A DNA stretch of 64,000 bases. Source: Meconema thalassinum (Eukaryota > Arthropoda > Insecta > Orthoptera > Tettigoniidae). Below the pieces are notes generated by a model. The model was not told the origin of the DNA and did no database searches. It was given only the letters and a program-made list of their open reading frames with translations. The stretch lies in the NCBI GenBank assembly GCA_946902985.2, contig OX336397.1, positions 151,025,890-151,089,889 of the forward strand, given 5' to 3'. Positions 10,751 through 22,006 of this stretch are shown piece after piece (position 1 is the stretch's first letter; the number at the start of each line of letters is the position of its first letter). The translations under genes were made by a program, and so were the position numbers.

Positions 10751-13700
10751 GTGAAACCCAGAATTTTTTTAATTATTATAGTATAAACAGTATGCGAATT
10801 TTGAAGCATTGCTGATGAACAGAAGGAGAGGTGTGATATTGCTGATCAACCTATTGTCATAGAGAAGTCTTGAGAGACCACAGTAAAGATATTTCATATC
10901 AGATGAAATTAAGAACGTGTGGTAAAGTGTATTTTATTGAGTAACGAACACGAGCAGACTAAATTCAGAAAGAAGCTATAAGTTGTAACAGAGGTGTATA
11001 ATTAAAGCATTAGAAGGAAGTATGACATATTTGTGTGAGAAAGAATATAAAGAGGTATTACGAATGTATCGTTTAGTTGAACAAATAAGTAAAGAATAGC
11101 ACGGAGTTGTATAATCGACAGAATGGATGTACACGGAGGAGTTTGTTTCTTGAAAGTATTAGAGCAGTAATATTCAGTAGGGTTACTGATTCTCTTACAT
11201 TGTCGAATGTATTTGAGATGGTTTAGAATTTTGTGAACGTGCTAAATAAGAAATGTATGCGAAGATTTATTCCTGAAAGAAGTGTATTAGAGACACGTAA
11301 AGGTTATTCACAGAGTGTGAAGATTAAGGAGATTACAGCGAGAAAATATGGCAGTATGTCAACAAAGTAATTTGGAAGTTGAATTTTTAAAGCATTGGAA
11401 ATGTGAGTAGTGAGGATATAATGCCACGCACACATATAGAGTTGTATAAAGTTATCTGAAAGTCTTGTGTCGTAGTTCAAAAATATTATTAAAGTTATTA
11501 GTAAACCGGAAATGTAAAAAAATGGAATAGTAATGAACTTAATTGTTTGATACACATATTCACATGGATATAACGATATAATTTCATTATCAAACAGAAG
11601 TATTGTGTGAATTAAGAAAGTGAGACAAAATGAACTTTATATAAGTAAAGCAGGAGGAGAAAATCGTGCAGGTCGGGGTGATGTATATAATTGACATTTG
11701 TATAATAATAATGATAATAATAATATTTTCATTAGTATTACTAGATATAATAAGTGGATTTGGCGCAATAATGCGAATTAAAGTAATACCGATGTATTAT
11801 GTAGGGAAAACGTTTGTGAAAGGTAGTAGAATTGGAAGTGTATTACTTTTGAAGTGAAACACAAGGTGTTTAAGGAAGTGTATTTAATTTGATCTACTCT
11901 AACAAAGATCATTTATAATAAATGTAAGTTTTGGTGCAGGAAGACTTATGGAAGTCATATCGATGTCCAGTGGTGACATAAATTTCAGTTTTGGTGTTTA
12001 TTTAATTTTGATTTCGTTTTTTTTTATCGGATTAGGCTCATATATGTATTGTCCTATCCTAATAAATTTGCAGGCACTTTTTAGTTGGCTTGCTCCGTTT
12101 TTTTATAAGATCTGTTTTTCATTCAATGCTGAATTACGATATAACGATACTACTAGTTCGATGCAGACAGTTTTTTCGACATAACTGTACCTTATCTACC
12201 CCGAGAGTCGAGTTGCTTAGTGTCCTTTATTTTGATTTTAGGCTGTTCTGTGTGCAACTAGTTAGTAGTATGGTTAGGTATGTGTTATGTGAGTCAAGGG
12301 TTCCCTAGTCATCAGTCCGGTAGGGGAATGTTGATTTCTTAGCCAGGTATTGACATTCCTACGATCCTTTTTCCACCCGAGCGGATTCTGGAAGTTGACT
12401 TTGAGGAATTCTGGCGCAGTACTGAGCCCGAATTTATTGAGACGCAAGAGATGATGCAGTCAGGAATCGAACCTGCGGAACGAGAGAGTCGCCAATATAT
12501 TAGGAAGAGCTTGCAAATAAAATACGTAGTACAGATAAGTTACTAATGCTAGTGAGAAGAGGTAGAATTATTATAAGCTTCGATTTAGTAAGAATTACGG
12601 GAGAAATGCTATTATTTTAAATGTGCATAATATCTAACATTGAGTAAATGTTGGCTAGTAAGAGCTGGAAAGCGTCACATTGATGAAGCCTTGGCGGGAT
12701 ACGAAGAGCTAGAACCTGTTTATGACGCGTGAGTGAGAGAGATTAACAGAGTTTTCTAGCAGCGACGAGTTGTACACGCGACACAGCGACATCGCGAGGC
12801 AGGAGCACGTCATGGCACGCGCCAATGTACATAGAGGAGTCACGTGATCGCATCTCAGCCAATTGAATAATTTACAAGCATTAGCGCGGGTATAATTATA
12901 AACATTTATTGTAATTGTTATAAACAATTGGATCATGGAAATATCAAGCTAATTGGAAATAAACGACATTGGATTAAAAACTTTTTTGAGTTTATGCCTT
13001 GATAAGGAGATAATTAGATAAGAAATGGACAGAAGCAGTTTGGGCGCTGACGCCATTTTTTATACTAAGGAAGCAGGTCTTGCTTCGAGACTAGAGGCAT
13101 TCCACTTCGAACGATTGAACTGAGTAGTCGTCAAAAAGTAAAGCTCCAACTGATTGAAAATTTCAAGTCGGCGAGGAAGATTGAGATACCGTCAGGGTCA
13201 AACTTTAGAAGAAAGCCCCGCTGAATATAAGCATTGAAACAACGCATTATTTGAAGCAGAGAAACATTATTACATTTCTCCGAAGTTTCATACAACTACA
13301 GAAGTAGACTATTTATAAATACTACTCGATAACTTCTTGAGATTTACATAAAATTTCAAAGGAAACATTAAAATCTACAATTCTTCCGAAATATTCAAAT
13401 ATGCTTACGATGTCGACCAAATTTATAATGAAGGCAGAAACGGATATGAAATCTACAGTAGAAGATATGAGTCATTAAACACATGATGGGGAAATAGTCT
13501 ACTACTGATGTTGTGGATATCGGGTGTGACTTAGCAGACAGGAAGGAAATATGAAGAAGAACTACACCATTTCCAACCGTAGTTCAGAGAAGTCACAGAA
13601 TGCAACCCTACTAAGCGAGATCCTAACTCTATCATGGAATCTTCGCAGCATAATTGTCAGTCCATATACAGTCGCCGTGGAACATCGAGAGAGCAGTCGT

Positions 13701-14837
13701 ATGAAGTGAAATTCATCAGAATCGAAGGATTCCGAAGCGTACTAGGGATGGCAGTCCATATACGAGATTCGAGATCGCAGAGCCAAGCAAGTTCAACTCA
13801 GGTCATACTGGGAGGAGCGCTGGTGTGTTTGGCCCCAGCTGGTTCGATCGAGGGCAAGGTCGGCGACCAAGAATGCGGTCCTGGCATTTCAACCTGCAGC
13901 ACCAAGGAATCCGGCTATCAGCTGTTCGCTGCAATCACAGTGGCGAGAGATGTATTCGGGCAGTAAAGTATTTGAGAGTTTATGATTCATGTAGTAGTTG
14001 TTGCCATGTTGTGTGTATCTTGTGTGACCAACCTTTTAGTCATGTTTAGATGCCATTTTTGACAGTTTTAATTCAGTAGTAAATTTTCCACGTCACCGTG
14101 TGTCGTTTTGACGTGTTTTAAAATTTCTTTTAGATGATTCTACGTCTGCTTCTTTGATAATAACGAGTTTCCGATATACGCAGATGCGTTTCATAGATCA
14201 GTAAAGAGTAAAACATTACAGATGTATTAATAATATGTGCAAAGCTATTGAAAGATCTTGTAATGCATATAGATGCTGTAAAAAAACTGCATATTTTATT
14301 GGAGGTGTTACGAAACGCCATATCGATTCATAGAATGTTTCAAGGAGGTAAATAAGCAAGCTATTGTTTTAATAAGTTCTACCAGCAAGACATTTGTTGC
14401 TGTGGTGAGATGTAAAACCAGAATTGTTACGAAAGGTATTGTAAGCACATACAAAATGCAGAGATCACGATTGTACTCTAGCAATCAGCTGTGTTTCAAT
14501 AAGAGCAATTGTAAGCTCATAGCAAGTCGAAAGAATTTATATTGAACGTATAAACATGTAACTTAAATACGAGAAGGAATAAATACACTCAGGTTTTTTA
14601 ATGGAGTGTAGCCAAGCATTTATTGCAGTTATAAACACGAGCGTGAGGTTATGCAGTATAATTATTATATACGATGACGAATGCAGATATTACTCTTTAA
14701 TGTAAATGGTTTAAAAATGTAACGTGGTTTAAATGAGAAGGTAAACTGAAAAGGAATAGGTTATCGCATGTTGAATCGCTATGATAAGTTAATAAATGGA
14801 TAAATGTGTATTTAAATGAAACGTTGTAAGGCAAGTT
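10751..14837. other. AT-rich non-coding region, possibly continuation of the giant 3' LTR
   Basis: No ORF above ~110 codons and none with recognisable motifs. The purine-rich, AT-rich texture continues that of the LTR before 10750. It contains one copy of a diverged repeat (12195-12440). A 110-aa ORF at 13634-13966 and a 78-aa ORF at 11948-12184 (two hydrophobic stretches) have no family features, and I do not call them as genes. Confidence 0.35.
12195..12440 (+). repeat. Diverged direct repeat, copy 1
   Basis: Aligns by eye, with gaps, to ~16190-16425. Shared landmarks in the same order are ccgagagt, ttagtagta, (g)ttccctag or gttcctag, aggggaatgttgattt or aggggatatgttgattt, cct..gatc, and finally CAGTAC. 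I estimate only about 60-65% identity. It may be an LTR-end or leader segment of an old gypsy-like element. Confidence 0.4.
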
Positions 14838-14849
14838 TATATTTAGAGC

Positions 14850-15081
14850 TGTCTGGCTGCGTGGCTCAGGGGTAACGTTCTCGCTTGCTGAGCCCAAAGT
14901 TGCAGGTTCGAAACCTGGCGCAGTCAGCTGGCATTTGAGGGTGCGCAAATGCGAGGGAGCCGTGTCAGTACATTTACTGGCACGTTAAAGATCCCCTTCG
15001 GGGCAAAATTCCGGCACTCCGGCGTCTCTAAAAGCCAGGGTAGTTAAAAGGGACGTAAAACCAATAACATTATTATTATTA
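14850..15081 (+). mobile_element. tRNA-derived SINE (family C)
   Basis: The tRNA-like head carries an A box (GTGGCTCAGGGGTAACG) and a B box (GGTTCGAAACC), followed by a body and a 3' tail of ATT repeats. A perfect 12-bp target duplication, tatatttagagc, flanks it (14838-14849, 15082-15093). Confidence 0.85.
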
Positions 15082-15093
15082 TATATTTAGAGC

Positions 15094-16068
15094 ACAAAGA
15101 CGTTGTATAAGGATAGTGGTATTATTATTGTAACTTGAAAGTTATGCCATAGCATTTGGATAACGAGTAGGATTACAGATTTTCACGCATCATTGGCGAT
15201 GTGATGAAATGGGGTATTTTTATTTAGGGATTGTTGGAATTCCGTGCAGAAGTGAAGGTTGTAAGGAAACGTCTTGGTTATGGACGTATGCGCTGTAGGT
15301 AAGACGCTATTATTGGAAGACCTTGTTCATTGCAGCGATAATATAGTATATCGACGTGTATAAGGGATATTTTATGATGTGATATGAGTAACATTTATGT
15401 TGTTTGAGAACAACAGAGTTAATGAGATAGGTGCATGATTGTTGAGGCACCAGGAAACCACAGGATTGACGTAATAGTAACCACGGAGGTGATCTGACAT
15501 GTCGTGCATCAGTTATCGAAGTTATGAATGACTTTGACACGCAGAACAGTTATCACCTTTGTTGGTCGTGACATTTGTTCACTGGACTGGAATTATACTT
15601 TAAAGAAATGATTTAGGTGATGCTTCTGTGTATTAAGGAAAGAAAGGAAGTTTTTAAGGGAAGATCTAAGAAGATGTATTTTGATCTATCAAGTAACATC
15701 ATGCAGGTCGAGATGGTTGTACATAATGTATATAAATTGTTAAATAGTAACTATATTCAAGTCAATTTTATGTGTTATTGAAGTGAGTTAATATTCATGA
15801 TGATCTATCAAATTTTATTGTATTGTGTAGGATATGTGATATGTAAACGTTAGTCAGATCTGAGCGTAAGCGATACTCAGATATTTGAGAGGATCCATTA
15901 GGTGATCCAGGTAAATATTTTAGACCAGATGTCTAGGTTAAAGGTTATTGTGACTTTATTCATGTCAGGACGAAGAAAGGTCTTTAGATGCGACAAATTC
16001 GCAGATACTTAATTATTTTGCAGAGAAAGTTTATTTGTGTGTTAAATTTTTGTTGTGTTTTTTATGAA
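15094..16068. other. AT-rich non-coding
   Basis: No convincing gene; the 76-aa minus-strand ORF at 15310-15540 has no motifs. It probably belongs to the same long repeat as 10751-14837. Confidence 0.35.
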
Positions 16069-16098
16069 TAAACGTTAGCAGACTCTCATTAGTCTGCC
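16069..16098 (+). terminator. Poly(A) signal and small hairpin
   Basis: An AATAAA at ~16067 is followed by gcagactctcattagtctgc, a 7-bp stem with a 6-nt loop, and then a C/T-rich tract. In LTR elements a poly(A) signal with a hairpin can mark the R region. That reading fits the idea that an LTR ends ~330 bp downstream, but it is not proved. Confidence 0.3.
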
Positions 16099-16189
16099 TG
16101 TCCCCTTTTTTTAAATATATCATGATTCTTCAGTTAACGATCAAAGGCGGTGTTACTGCTGGCAAGATACAGGCGCCCACATAATTTGT

Positions 16190-16424
16190 AACCGTAACCC
16201 TTGTGATCCGAGAGTTTCGTCCTACCATACTTTATTGTAGAGGTCATTAATTGTATCTTGTTAGTAGTACGACCGTGTTTTGATATCGATGTTCCGAGAA
16301 GTTCCTAGCTGTTTATCTAGGGGATATGTTGATTTATCTGGCTGGCTATCAGCAGTCCTTGCGATCATTCCCATCCTCGAATATAGGTAGTGGCTATGCG
16401 AATTTCGGGTACAGTACCCATTGC
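16190..16424 (+). repeat. Diverged direct repeat, copy 2, ending in LTR-like terminus
   Basis: Homologous to 12195-12440. It ends AATTTCGGGTACA and is followed by GTAC. The same terminal sequence, and the same following GTAC, occur at the ends of the minus-strand gypsy element at 24436-39867. The terminus is also an imperfect inverted match (10 of 13) to TGCACTCAAAATT, the LTR start at 6261. This is therefore a candidate 3' end for the first element's LTR, or for an independent solo LTR of the same lineage. Confidence 0.4.
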
Positions 16425-17689
16425 AATAGCTTTCTAATGAAATCTACCTAACAAATCCTAATCTACACAACTATACATTAGTACACCACACAGCATACAC
16501 ACAAAGCTGAAATTCAAGATCGTTTTTCTGAAGTGAAAATGCATCTGTCATCAAATCGTGTCAGATTATGGAAGATCTTTTGTCGGTGCTGCAACAGTGA
16601 TGAAAGCTATTAACTCACTTCTGACAAAATAATCACCAAGCATCATCCCTCCGTTGGTAGAAAAGCAAATAGCATGGCAATTTATTCCCCCTAGATACCC
16701 ACATTTTGGAGGATTATGAGAAGCGGCCGTTAAAATAGCAAACATACATTTATACACATCATCTCAAGGAAGAGTACATTCCTTTGAGGAGATATATACT
16801 CTGCTTTGTTATATTGAGGCAACCCTGCATTCGCGGCCTCTTACGCCCCTCACAAGAGACCCCAACGATCTGGATATTCTCACGCCCGCTCATTTTCTTA
16901 TTGGTGGCTCACTGGTCCAACCAGTACAGTCGAATAAAGTTCAACAATCAGGCAATCGACTGTCTCGTTGGCAACATTTGAAGAAACTTTCACAGTTGAG
17001 TTGGCAAAGATGGCAACAAGAATATTTACAAGAATTGCAGAAAATAAATTAATCGTGCCCCTCTAATCAGTGCATTGAGTTGAACACACTAGTGCCGCTC
17101 ATTGAAGAAGGGTCACCACCTCTAAGGTGGTCACGAGGTCGAGTAATTCAAAGTTTATCCGGGATCATTTGGCGAGATTCGATTTGTCACAGTGAAAACA
17201 GCGGGAGGAAGCTTTACGAGAAGTGTCAGGAAGCTGGGCCCCCTTTTCATGGAGAACTTCAAGGAATAATTATCAACCTGATTACAGTTTATATTGGGCT
17301 ATTATGTTCTCGTCAGATTTAGTTTTTGAAATTTATATTGAAATGTTATTGTTTGCGTACTTAACATACTTAACTGTACATGATTTTGACAGCGCATCTT
17401 TCAAGGACAGCCAGAGATGTTAGGGAGATTATCGGAAAAATCAATCTGTTTTGGTTTTACATTTCGACCGTTCGTAATGTGCTGCTATTAGCGCCCTCTA
17501 TGCTTGTGCTACTTTTGTAAGCTCCTTGCTTTTAGAGAATTCATAACTCTGCGCTGTCGGTAGTCAATTGTCACACAACCATGGAATTGGTAATACGATA
17601 CAAGGCAATATAAGCTAGCAGTAAAAGTCATTCTATTAAAGAGGACAAATATCATTAAACCACCAAACAAACAGCAAAAACAAACCCAA
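16425..17689. other. Non-coding, no recognisable feature
   Basis: Contains only short ORFs (63-80 aa) without motifs. I see no repeats shared with the rest of the window. Confidence 0.4.
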
Positions 17690-18240
17690 CTAACTACCAA
17701 TGACTTTAATACACAGTTCAAACAAAGGTTCTTTTATGAATATCACGAAACCCCAGAATTAATTCTCTCACTGAACCCGGATAGAAACGTTAATGACATC
17801 ACTCATGGCGCTTTTGTTCTATTGGGCATAGTAGCTAACTTAATCAAACAACGACATTAACAGTAGCGACTGTTTGAAGTATTAATACTTGGCCTCCTTG
17901 ATACAATTAGCTTTGAGAGACCCGTGTGCATAGAACACATATATGCCATAAAATAAATGAATTATTCAACTATGGTCAATCATATGAAAGACGCAACACA
18001 CACATTTACTAGCGTACAGCGTGAAATGACTTTAATACACAGTTTAAACAAAGGCTCTGTTATGAATATCATGGAAAACCTGGAAAAAGTTCTGTCACAG
18101 AATCTGAACCCAGATAAGAACGTCAATGACATCACTCACGGCGATGTTGTTCCATTCGGCATGCTAGCTAACTTCATCAACCAACGACATTAACAGTGGT
18201 GACTGTTTGAAGAATTATCACTTGGCCTCCTAGATTCAAT
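17690..18240 (+). repeat. Degenerate tandem duplication with a small ORF
   Basis: Two ~210-bp units, about 17695-17895 and 18025-18240, share tgactttaatacacagtt, gaacccgga or gaacccaga, aatgacatcactca and caacgacattaacag in the same order. Only the second unit keeps a frame open: a 78-aa ORF at 17957-18193, Met-rich and Asn-rich, ending NFINQRH. In the first unit the frame is broken. I do not recognise the protein. It may be the remnant of a duplicated gene or an element fragment. Confidence 0.5.
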
Positions 18241-18244
18241 GAGG

Positions 18245-18732
18245 TTTATATGAATTCTGGCTCAATTCACTGCATCATAACAACAGCAATTTCTTTGGAA
18301 CCAAGAAATCCAATGTAAGTTCTCTATTATATCTTAATTTCCCTTCATATTTATATAACACTAGCTATTTTACCCGGCGTTGCCCGGGAGGTGTATTTAC
18401 ATTTTATAGAATGATACATGCCAATATACAGTATTACGCAAGGTATATTCATTTTGCCCCTAAGTGAGTTTAAAACATAGTTCTCCTGGGCTCTGAAGTT
18501 AATCAAGTGCAATATTAACTCACTGCAAATCTAGGCGAAAGGTACTGTCGAGTACAATAACGTAGTCAATCACAAAACGGGTTGTATATGGACATTTCTC
18601 AAGGACCTAGTCTCACAATTACAGTACTTTCTTTATAATCTTTATTTTTGTTGAAATGGGTGTAATTTAGACGTCTTGTTCACGTAGTTCTCTTTCATTC
18701 TTAAATTGTTGCATCTACATTTTTGAAAGGAA
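18245..18732. other. Non-coding flank with a short repeat-like motif
   Basis: At 18361 the motif actagctattttacccggcg resembles tactagctgaacccggcatg, which opens the satellite block at 52152. Nothing else recognisable. Confidence 0.35.
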
Positions 18733-18793
18733 ACAATATTTAAATTATTCATAATGTTGAATTTTGGGCTTATGCCGTGTTTATTATATTAAA

Positions 18794-18838
18794 ATTCGAC
18801 GCGTTTCGAAAGAAACCATGCTTTTCTTCGTCAGGAAT
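18794..18838 (-). ncRNA. Hammerhead ribozyme-like motif, left arm
   Basis: On the minus strand the order is ATTC (helix I), CTGACGA core, a weak helix II (GAAA with its complement TTTC), GAAA core, CGCG, GTC, then GAAT closing helix I. It differs from the right-arm copy by one base in the helix II region (AGAAAAGC instead of AGAAAGGC). Confidence 0.5.
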
Positions 18839-18956
18839 AATCTGGAATACGACAATGATTGCTAAGAAAAAGCAACAAAGAACATATAGAAAGGGGCCCA
18901 AAGATGGACGCCATTATAGCCCCATGTTAGGGACAACGGAAAGCAGCAGTGAATTA

Positions 18957-19295
18957 CTTTCTCAGGGTTCTGATAATAGGTAGCCAGAATTCACTGAGAT
19001 TGTAGCCGGTGTCGCGGTTGAAATTATCTGGGTGTTTACGTATTTCAACCGCCTCCCTGATGATTCTGGGACGATATTGCTTTATACGGGCAAGAACATC
19101 CACTCCTTGGAACATGACATCATGGCCAGGTGTTAATGCATGATCGGCAACAGCTGATTTATCAGGTTGAATGAGCCTGATACATCTATTATGTTCCTTA
19201 ATGCGAGTGCATATTGTTCTCGAAGTCTGCCCGATGTAAACCTTGCCACAAGTACAGGGAACTCTGTAGATACCCGGTTGTTGCAATTTAGGCAA
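18957..19295 (-). pseudogene. Truncated GIY-YIG endonuclease copy in left PLE arm
   Basis: A 113-aa ORF beginning MPKLQQPGIYRVPCTCGKV matches the last ~113 residues of the full PLE protein, with one visible difference (SEF for SES near the end). It exists because the arm is an inverted partial copy. It has no RT and no sign of independent expression. Functionally it would be the nicking-endonuclease part alone. Confidence 0.75.
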
Positions 19296-19534
19296 ACTGT
19301 CCTTAGTTGGTCGCAGGAGTTGCCTAATCTTAACAGAAGTTCCAAATACAGTCCGTATGTTGTACCGACGTAGGATTTTAGCAATACGATCCGTCGTGTT
19401 ATGTATGTAAGGTAGGTAAGCAGTTCCTCTTACATCTCTTTTCTCAACTGACGTCCTATTATTATTTGTTGGTTTCAGAACCGTAGAGATCAGAAGAGAT
19501 TAGAAACCTCTATGGGGAGAATATTTTCCGACTG

Positions 19535-21805
19535 ATGTCTAGATTTAGTAGGTTACGACGCAAGAAGGTGTGTCTTATCTCTTCACTCACTTTTCTCCTA
19601 AGATGCCGGGATCATGATATTCTACCGAATTTTGTTATGTTGAAGCATACCTTCAGAACAGCTAAGGCAACGAGAATCTATCGTCGTGCAAGCAAGGCGT
19701 TATTGATAGAGAGGTTACAGCATACACGTAAGCAGTTGGATTTTATTTCGAGGGAGTTACTACAGCTACATCTACGCCTCTCGAACTTCGTAAGTGAGGA
19801 ATTATGGAAGATCTTTGATCGTGTTTCTTCAGTGCAAGCTAACAGCGTTCTAGATCAGGTGAGGGCAAGACATATTTCCAAATATGATAGGTTATGTCAG
19901 ATGCAGAAATCTCAAGCCATTAGACTTGATGCTAACAAGGTTGTCGTAAATTTGTCCAGCATGCCCCTAAATGATACCCAACAGGCAGTTCTCGCTAAAG
20001 GTCTCAATTTTTCTGTAGCGCCTAGAAGAATTCCTATTGAAGAACTTATTACATCTGTAGAATCCTCGGTACATCACCTCACACCTGAAGAGGCCGAGGA
20101 AGCCAGACAAGAATGTTCCAGAGTTCTCAAGAACGCTAAGCCACCTAATACCAACTTAAAACAAAGCGAAAGCCGGGCACTTAAAGATCTAAGGGACAAT
20201 TCTGATATTATCGTTCTCCCCGCTGACAAGGGTAACGCGACAGTGGTGTTGGATAAGGTTGATTATGATTCCAAGATCTCGTCTTTGTTATTAGATCCTG
20301 TATATAGGATTAATAGTCGTGATCCTACTACTCGCTACTCAAATGTCACCGTCAAATTGATCAAGCAATCATCTATTCCAGCGGATGCAGCGAAGACTCT
20401 CCTTCCAGGGGATGCTATTCCTCCGAGACTCTATGGTCTTCCTAAAATACATAAAGAAGATGTTCCTCTTAGACCTATTGTTAGTACGATTGGTTCTCCT
20501 ACATATGCCCTTTCCAAATACTTAGGTAGGCTACTTCAGCCGCTTCTGGGTAACACGCCTTCGTACATTATGGATTCCACACACTTCGTGGAAAAGTTGA
20601 AAGCTATAACACTTCAGCCGGGTGATATCCTATTGAGTCTCGACGTGGTGTCTCTGTTTACGAGAGTACCTATTGATGGTGTTATGTCTCTCATTAATGG
20701 CTTTTTTCCTGAAGACATCACAAGACTTTTTTATCACTGCATGACCTCCTCCTACTTTCTATGGAATGGGAATTTTTATGAGCAGACTGATGGTGTGGCC
20801 ATGGGTAGTCCTCTCTCTCCTGTTGTGGCTAATTTCTTCATGGAGAACTTTGAAGAGAAAGCTTTGTCGTCGGCTCCTTTCAAACCGAAGATATGGTGGC
20901 GTTATGTGGATGACACGTTCGTTGTTTGGACGGAAGGTGAGGAAAATCTTAGCCATTTCCTGGATCACCTTAATCTCCAGCACCCTTCTATTTGTTTCAC
21001 CATGGAAAAGGAATCTGGCGGCAAAATACCGTTTTTAGATGTTCTCGTCACCAAGAAAGAGGATGGATCTTTAGGCCACAGCGTTTTTCGTAAGCCAACA
21101 CACACCAATAGATATCTCCACGCAAGTTCTCACCATCACCCTGCCCAGAAACATGGTATCCTTACAACTCTAACTACCCGGGCTAGGAGGATTTGTGAAG
21201 TGTCTTCTTTACAAGAAGAAATTAATACCTTGCGAACCACCTTTGAGAGCAACGGTAATAGCAAGGCTTTGATCTCTACGGTTCTGAAACCAACAAATAA
21301 TAATAGGACGTCAGTTGAGAAAAGAGATGTAAGAGGAACTGCTTACCTACCTTACATACATAACACGACGGATCGTATTGCTAAAATCCGTCGGTACAAC
21401 ATACGGACTGTATTTGGAACTTCTGTTAAGATTAGGCAACTCCTGCGACCAACTAAGGACAGTTTGCCCAAATTGCAACAACCGGGTATCTACAGAGTTC
21501 CCTGTACTTGTGGCAAGGTTTACATCGGGCAGACTTCGAGAACAATATGCACTCGCATTAAGGAACATAATAGATGTATCAGGCTCATTCAACCTGATAA
21601 ATCAGCTGTTGCCGATCATGCATTAACACCTGGCCATGATGTCATGTTCCAAGGAGTGGATGTTCTTGCCCGTATAAAGCAATATCGTCCCAGAATCATC
21701 AGGGAGGCGGTTGAAATACGTAAACACCCAGATAATTTCAACCGCGACACCGGCTACAATCTCAGTGAATCCTGGCTACCTATTATCAGAACCCTGAGAA
21801 AGTAA
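19535..21805 (+). CDS. Penelope-like reverse transcriptase with GIY-YIG endonuclease
   Basis: A 756-aa protein that would nick target DNA and reverse-transcribe the element RNA. An N-terminal region of ~200 residues precedes the RT: VLPADKGNATVVLDK near 225-245, RLYGLPKIHK and PLRPIVSTIGSP near 300-325, motif A LSLDVVSLF with D370, GVAMGSPLSPVVANFF near 420-440, motif C YVDD at 457-460, and the thumb-side block KIPFLDVL. A C-terminal GIY-YIG nuclease follows, with GIY at 651-653, YIG at 663-665 and TRIKEH nearby. RT followed by GIY-YIG is diagnostic of Penelope-like elements with endonuclease. The ORF is uninterrupted. The start at 19535 lies just after the left arm; an alternative downstream Met is possible. 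No intron is evident. Confidence 0.92.
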   Translation: MSRFSRLRRKKVCLISSLTFLLRCRDHDILPNFVMLKHTFRTAKATRIYRRASKALLIERLQHTRKQLDFISRELLQLHLRLSNFVSEELWKIFDRVSSVQANSVLDQVRARHISKYDRLCQMQKSQAIRLDANKVVVNLSSMPLNDTQQAVLAKGLNFSVAPRRIPIEELITSVESSVHHLTPEEAEEARQECSRVLKNAKPPNTNLKQSESRALKDLRDNSDIIVLPADKGNATVVLDKVDYDSKISSLLLDPVYRINSRDPTTRYSNVTVKLIKQSSIPADAAKTLLPGDAIPPRLYGLPKIHKEDVPLRPIVSTIGSPTYALSKYLGRLLQPLLGNTPSYIMDSTHFVEKLKAITLQPGDILLSLDVVSLFTRVPIDGVMSLINGFFPEDITRLFYHCMTSSYFLWNGNFYEQTDGVAMGSPLSPVVANFFMENFEEKALSSAPFKPKIWWRYVDDTFVVWTEGEENLSHFLDHLNLQHPSICFTMEKESGGKIPFLDVLVTKKEDGSLGHSVFRKPTHTNRYLHASSHHHPAQKHGILTTLTTRARRICEVSSLQEEINTLRTTFESNGNSKALISTVLKPTNNNRTSVEKRDVRGTAYLPYIHNTTDRIAKIRRYNIRTVFGTSVKIRQLLRPTKDSLPKLQQPGIYRVPCTCGKVYIGQTSRTICTRIKEHNRCIRLIQPDKSAVADHALTPGHDVMFQGVDVLARIKQYRPRIIREAVEIRKHPDNFNRDTGYNLSESWLPIIRTLRK

Positions 21806-22006
21806 TTCACTGCTGCTTTCCGTTGTCCCTAACATGGGGCTATAATGGCGTCCATCTTTGGGCCCCTTCTATATGATCTTTGTTGCTTTCTCTTAGCAAT
21901 CATTGTCGTATTCCAGATTATTCCTGACGAAGAAAGGCATGGTTTCTTTCGAAACGCGTCGAATTTTAATATAATAAACACGGCATAAGCCCAAAATTCA
22001 ACATTA
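21271..22006 (+). repeat. Right pseudo-LTR of the PLE
   Basis: Contains the last ~180 codons of the ORF and the 3' untranslated segment. It is repeated in inverted orientation at 18752-19490. Confidence 0.88.
21916..21964 (+). ncRNA. Hammerhead ribozyme-like motif, right arm
   Basis: Core CTGACGA at 21924-21930. A single A is followed by helix II, GAAAG (21932-21936) pairing with CTTTC (21946-21950). Core GAAA is at 21951-21954. A minimal 2-bp helix III lies in the palindrome ACGCGT, then GTC at 21958-21960 with the predicted cut after C21960. Helix I is ATTC (21920-21923) with GAAT (21961-21964). Minimal type I hammerheads with very short helix III have been reported in Penelope-like elements, which supports the call. 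Activity cannot be judged from sequence. Confidence 0.6.

Larger units (their letters stand above)
18752..19490 (-). repeat. Left inverted pseudo-LTR of the PLE
   Basis: Reverse complement of 21271-22006, differing at only a few positions. It carries the 3' part of the ORF, including the GIY-YIG domain, in antisense, plus the 3' untranslated segment with a hammerhead-like motif. Confidence 0.9.

Noticed and set aside
12445..12510. Possible tRNA or SINE B box (GGTTCGATTCC on the minus strand)
   Set aside because: No A box, no acceptor-stem pairing and no repeat partner; a single 11-bp match is not enough.
13634..13966. 110-aa ORF as a possible gene
   Set aside because: No motif, no conserved partner in the window, and composition like the surrounding repeat DNA.
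14860..14935. Functional tRNA gene
   Set aside because: The head continues into a SINE body with an ATT tail and a 12-bp target duplication, so it is a SINE.
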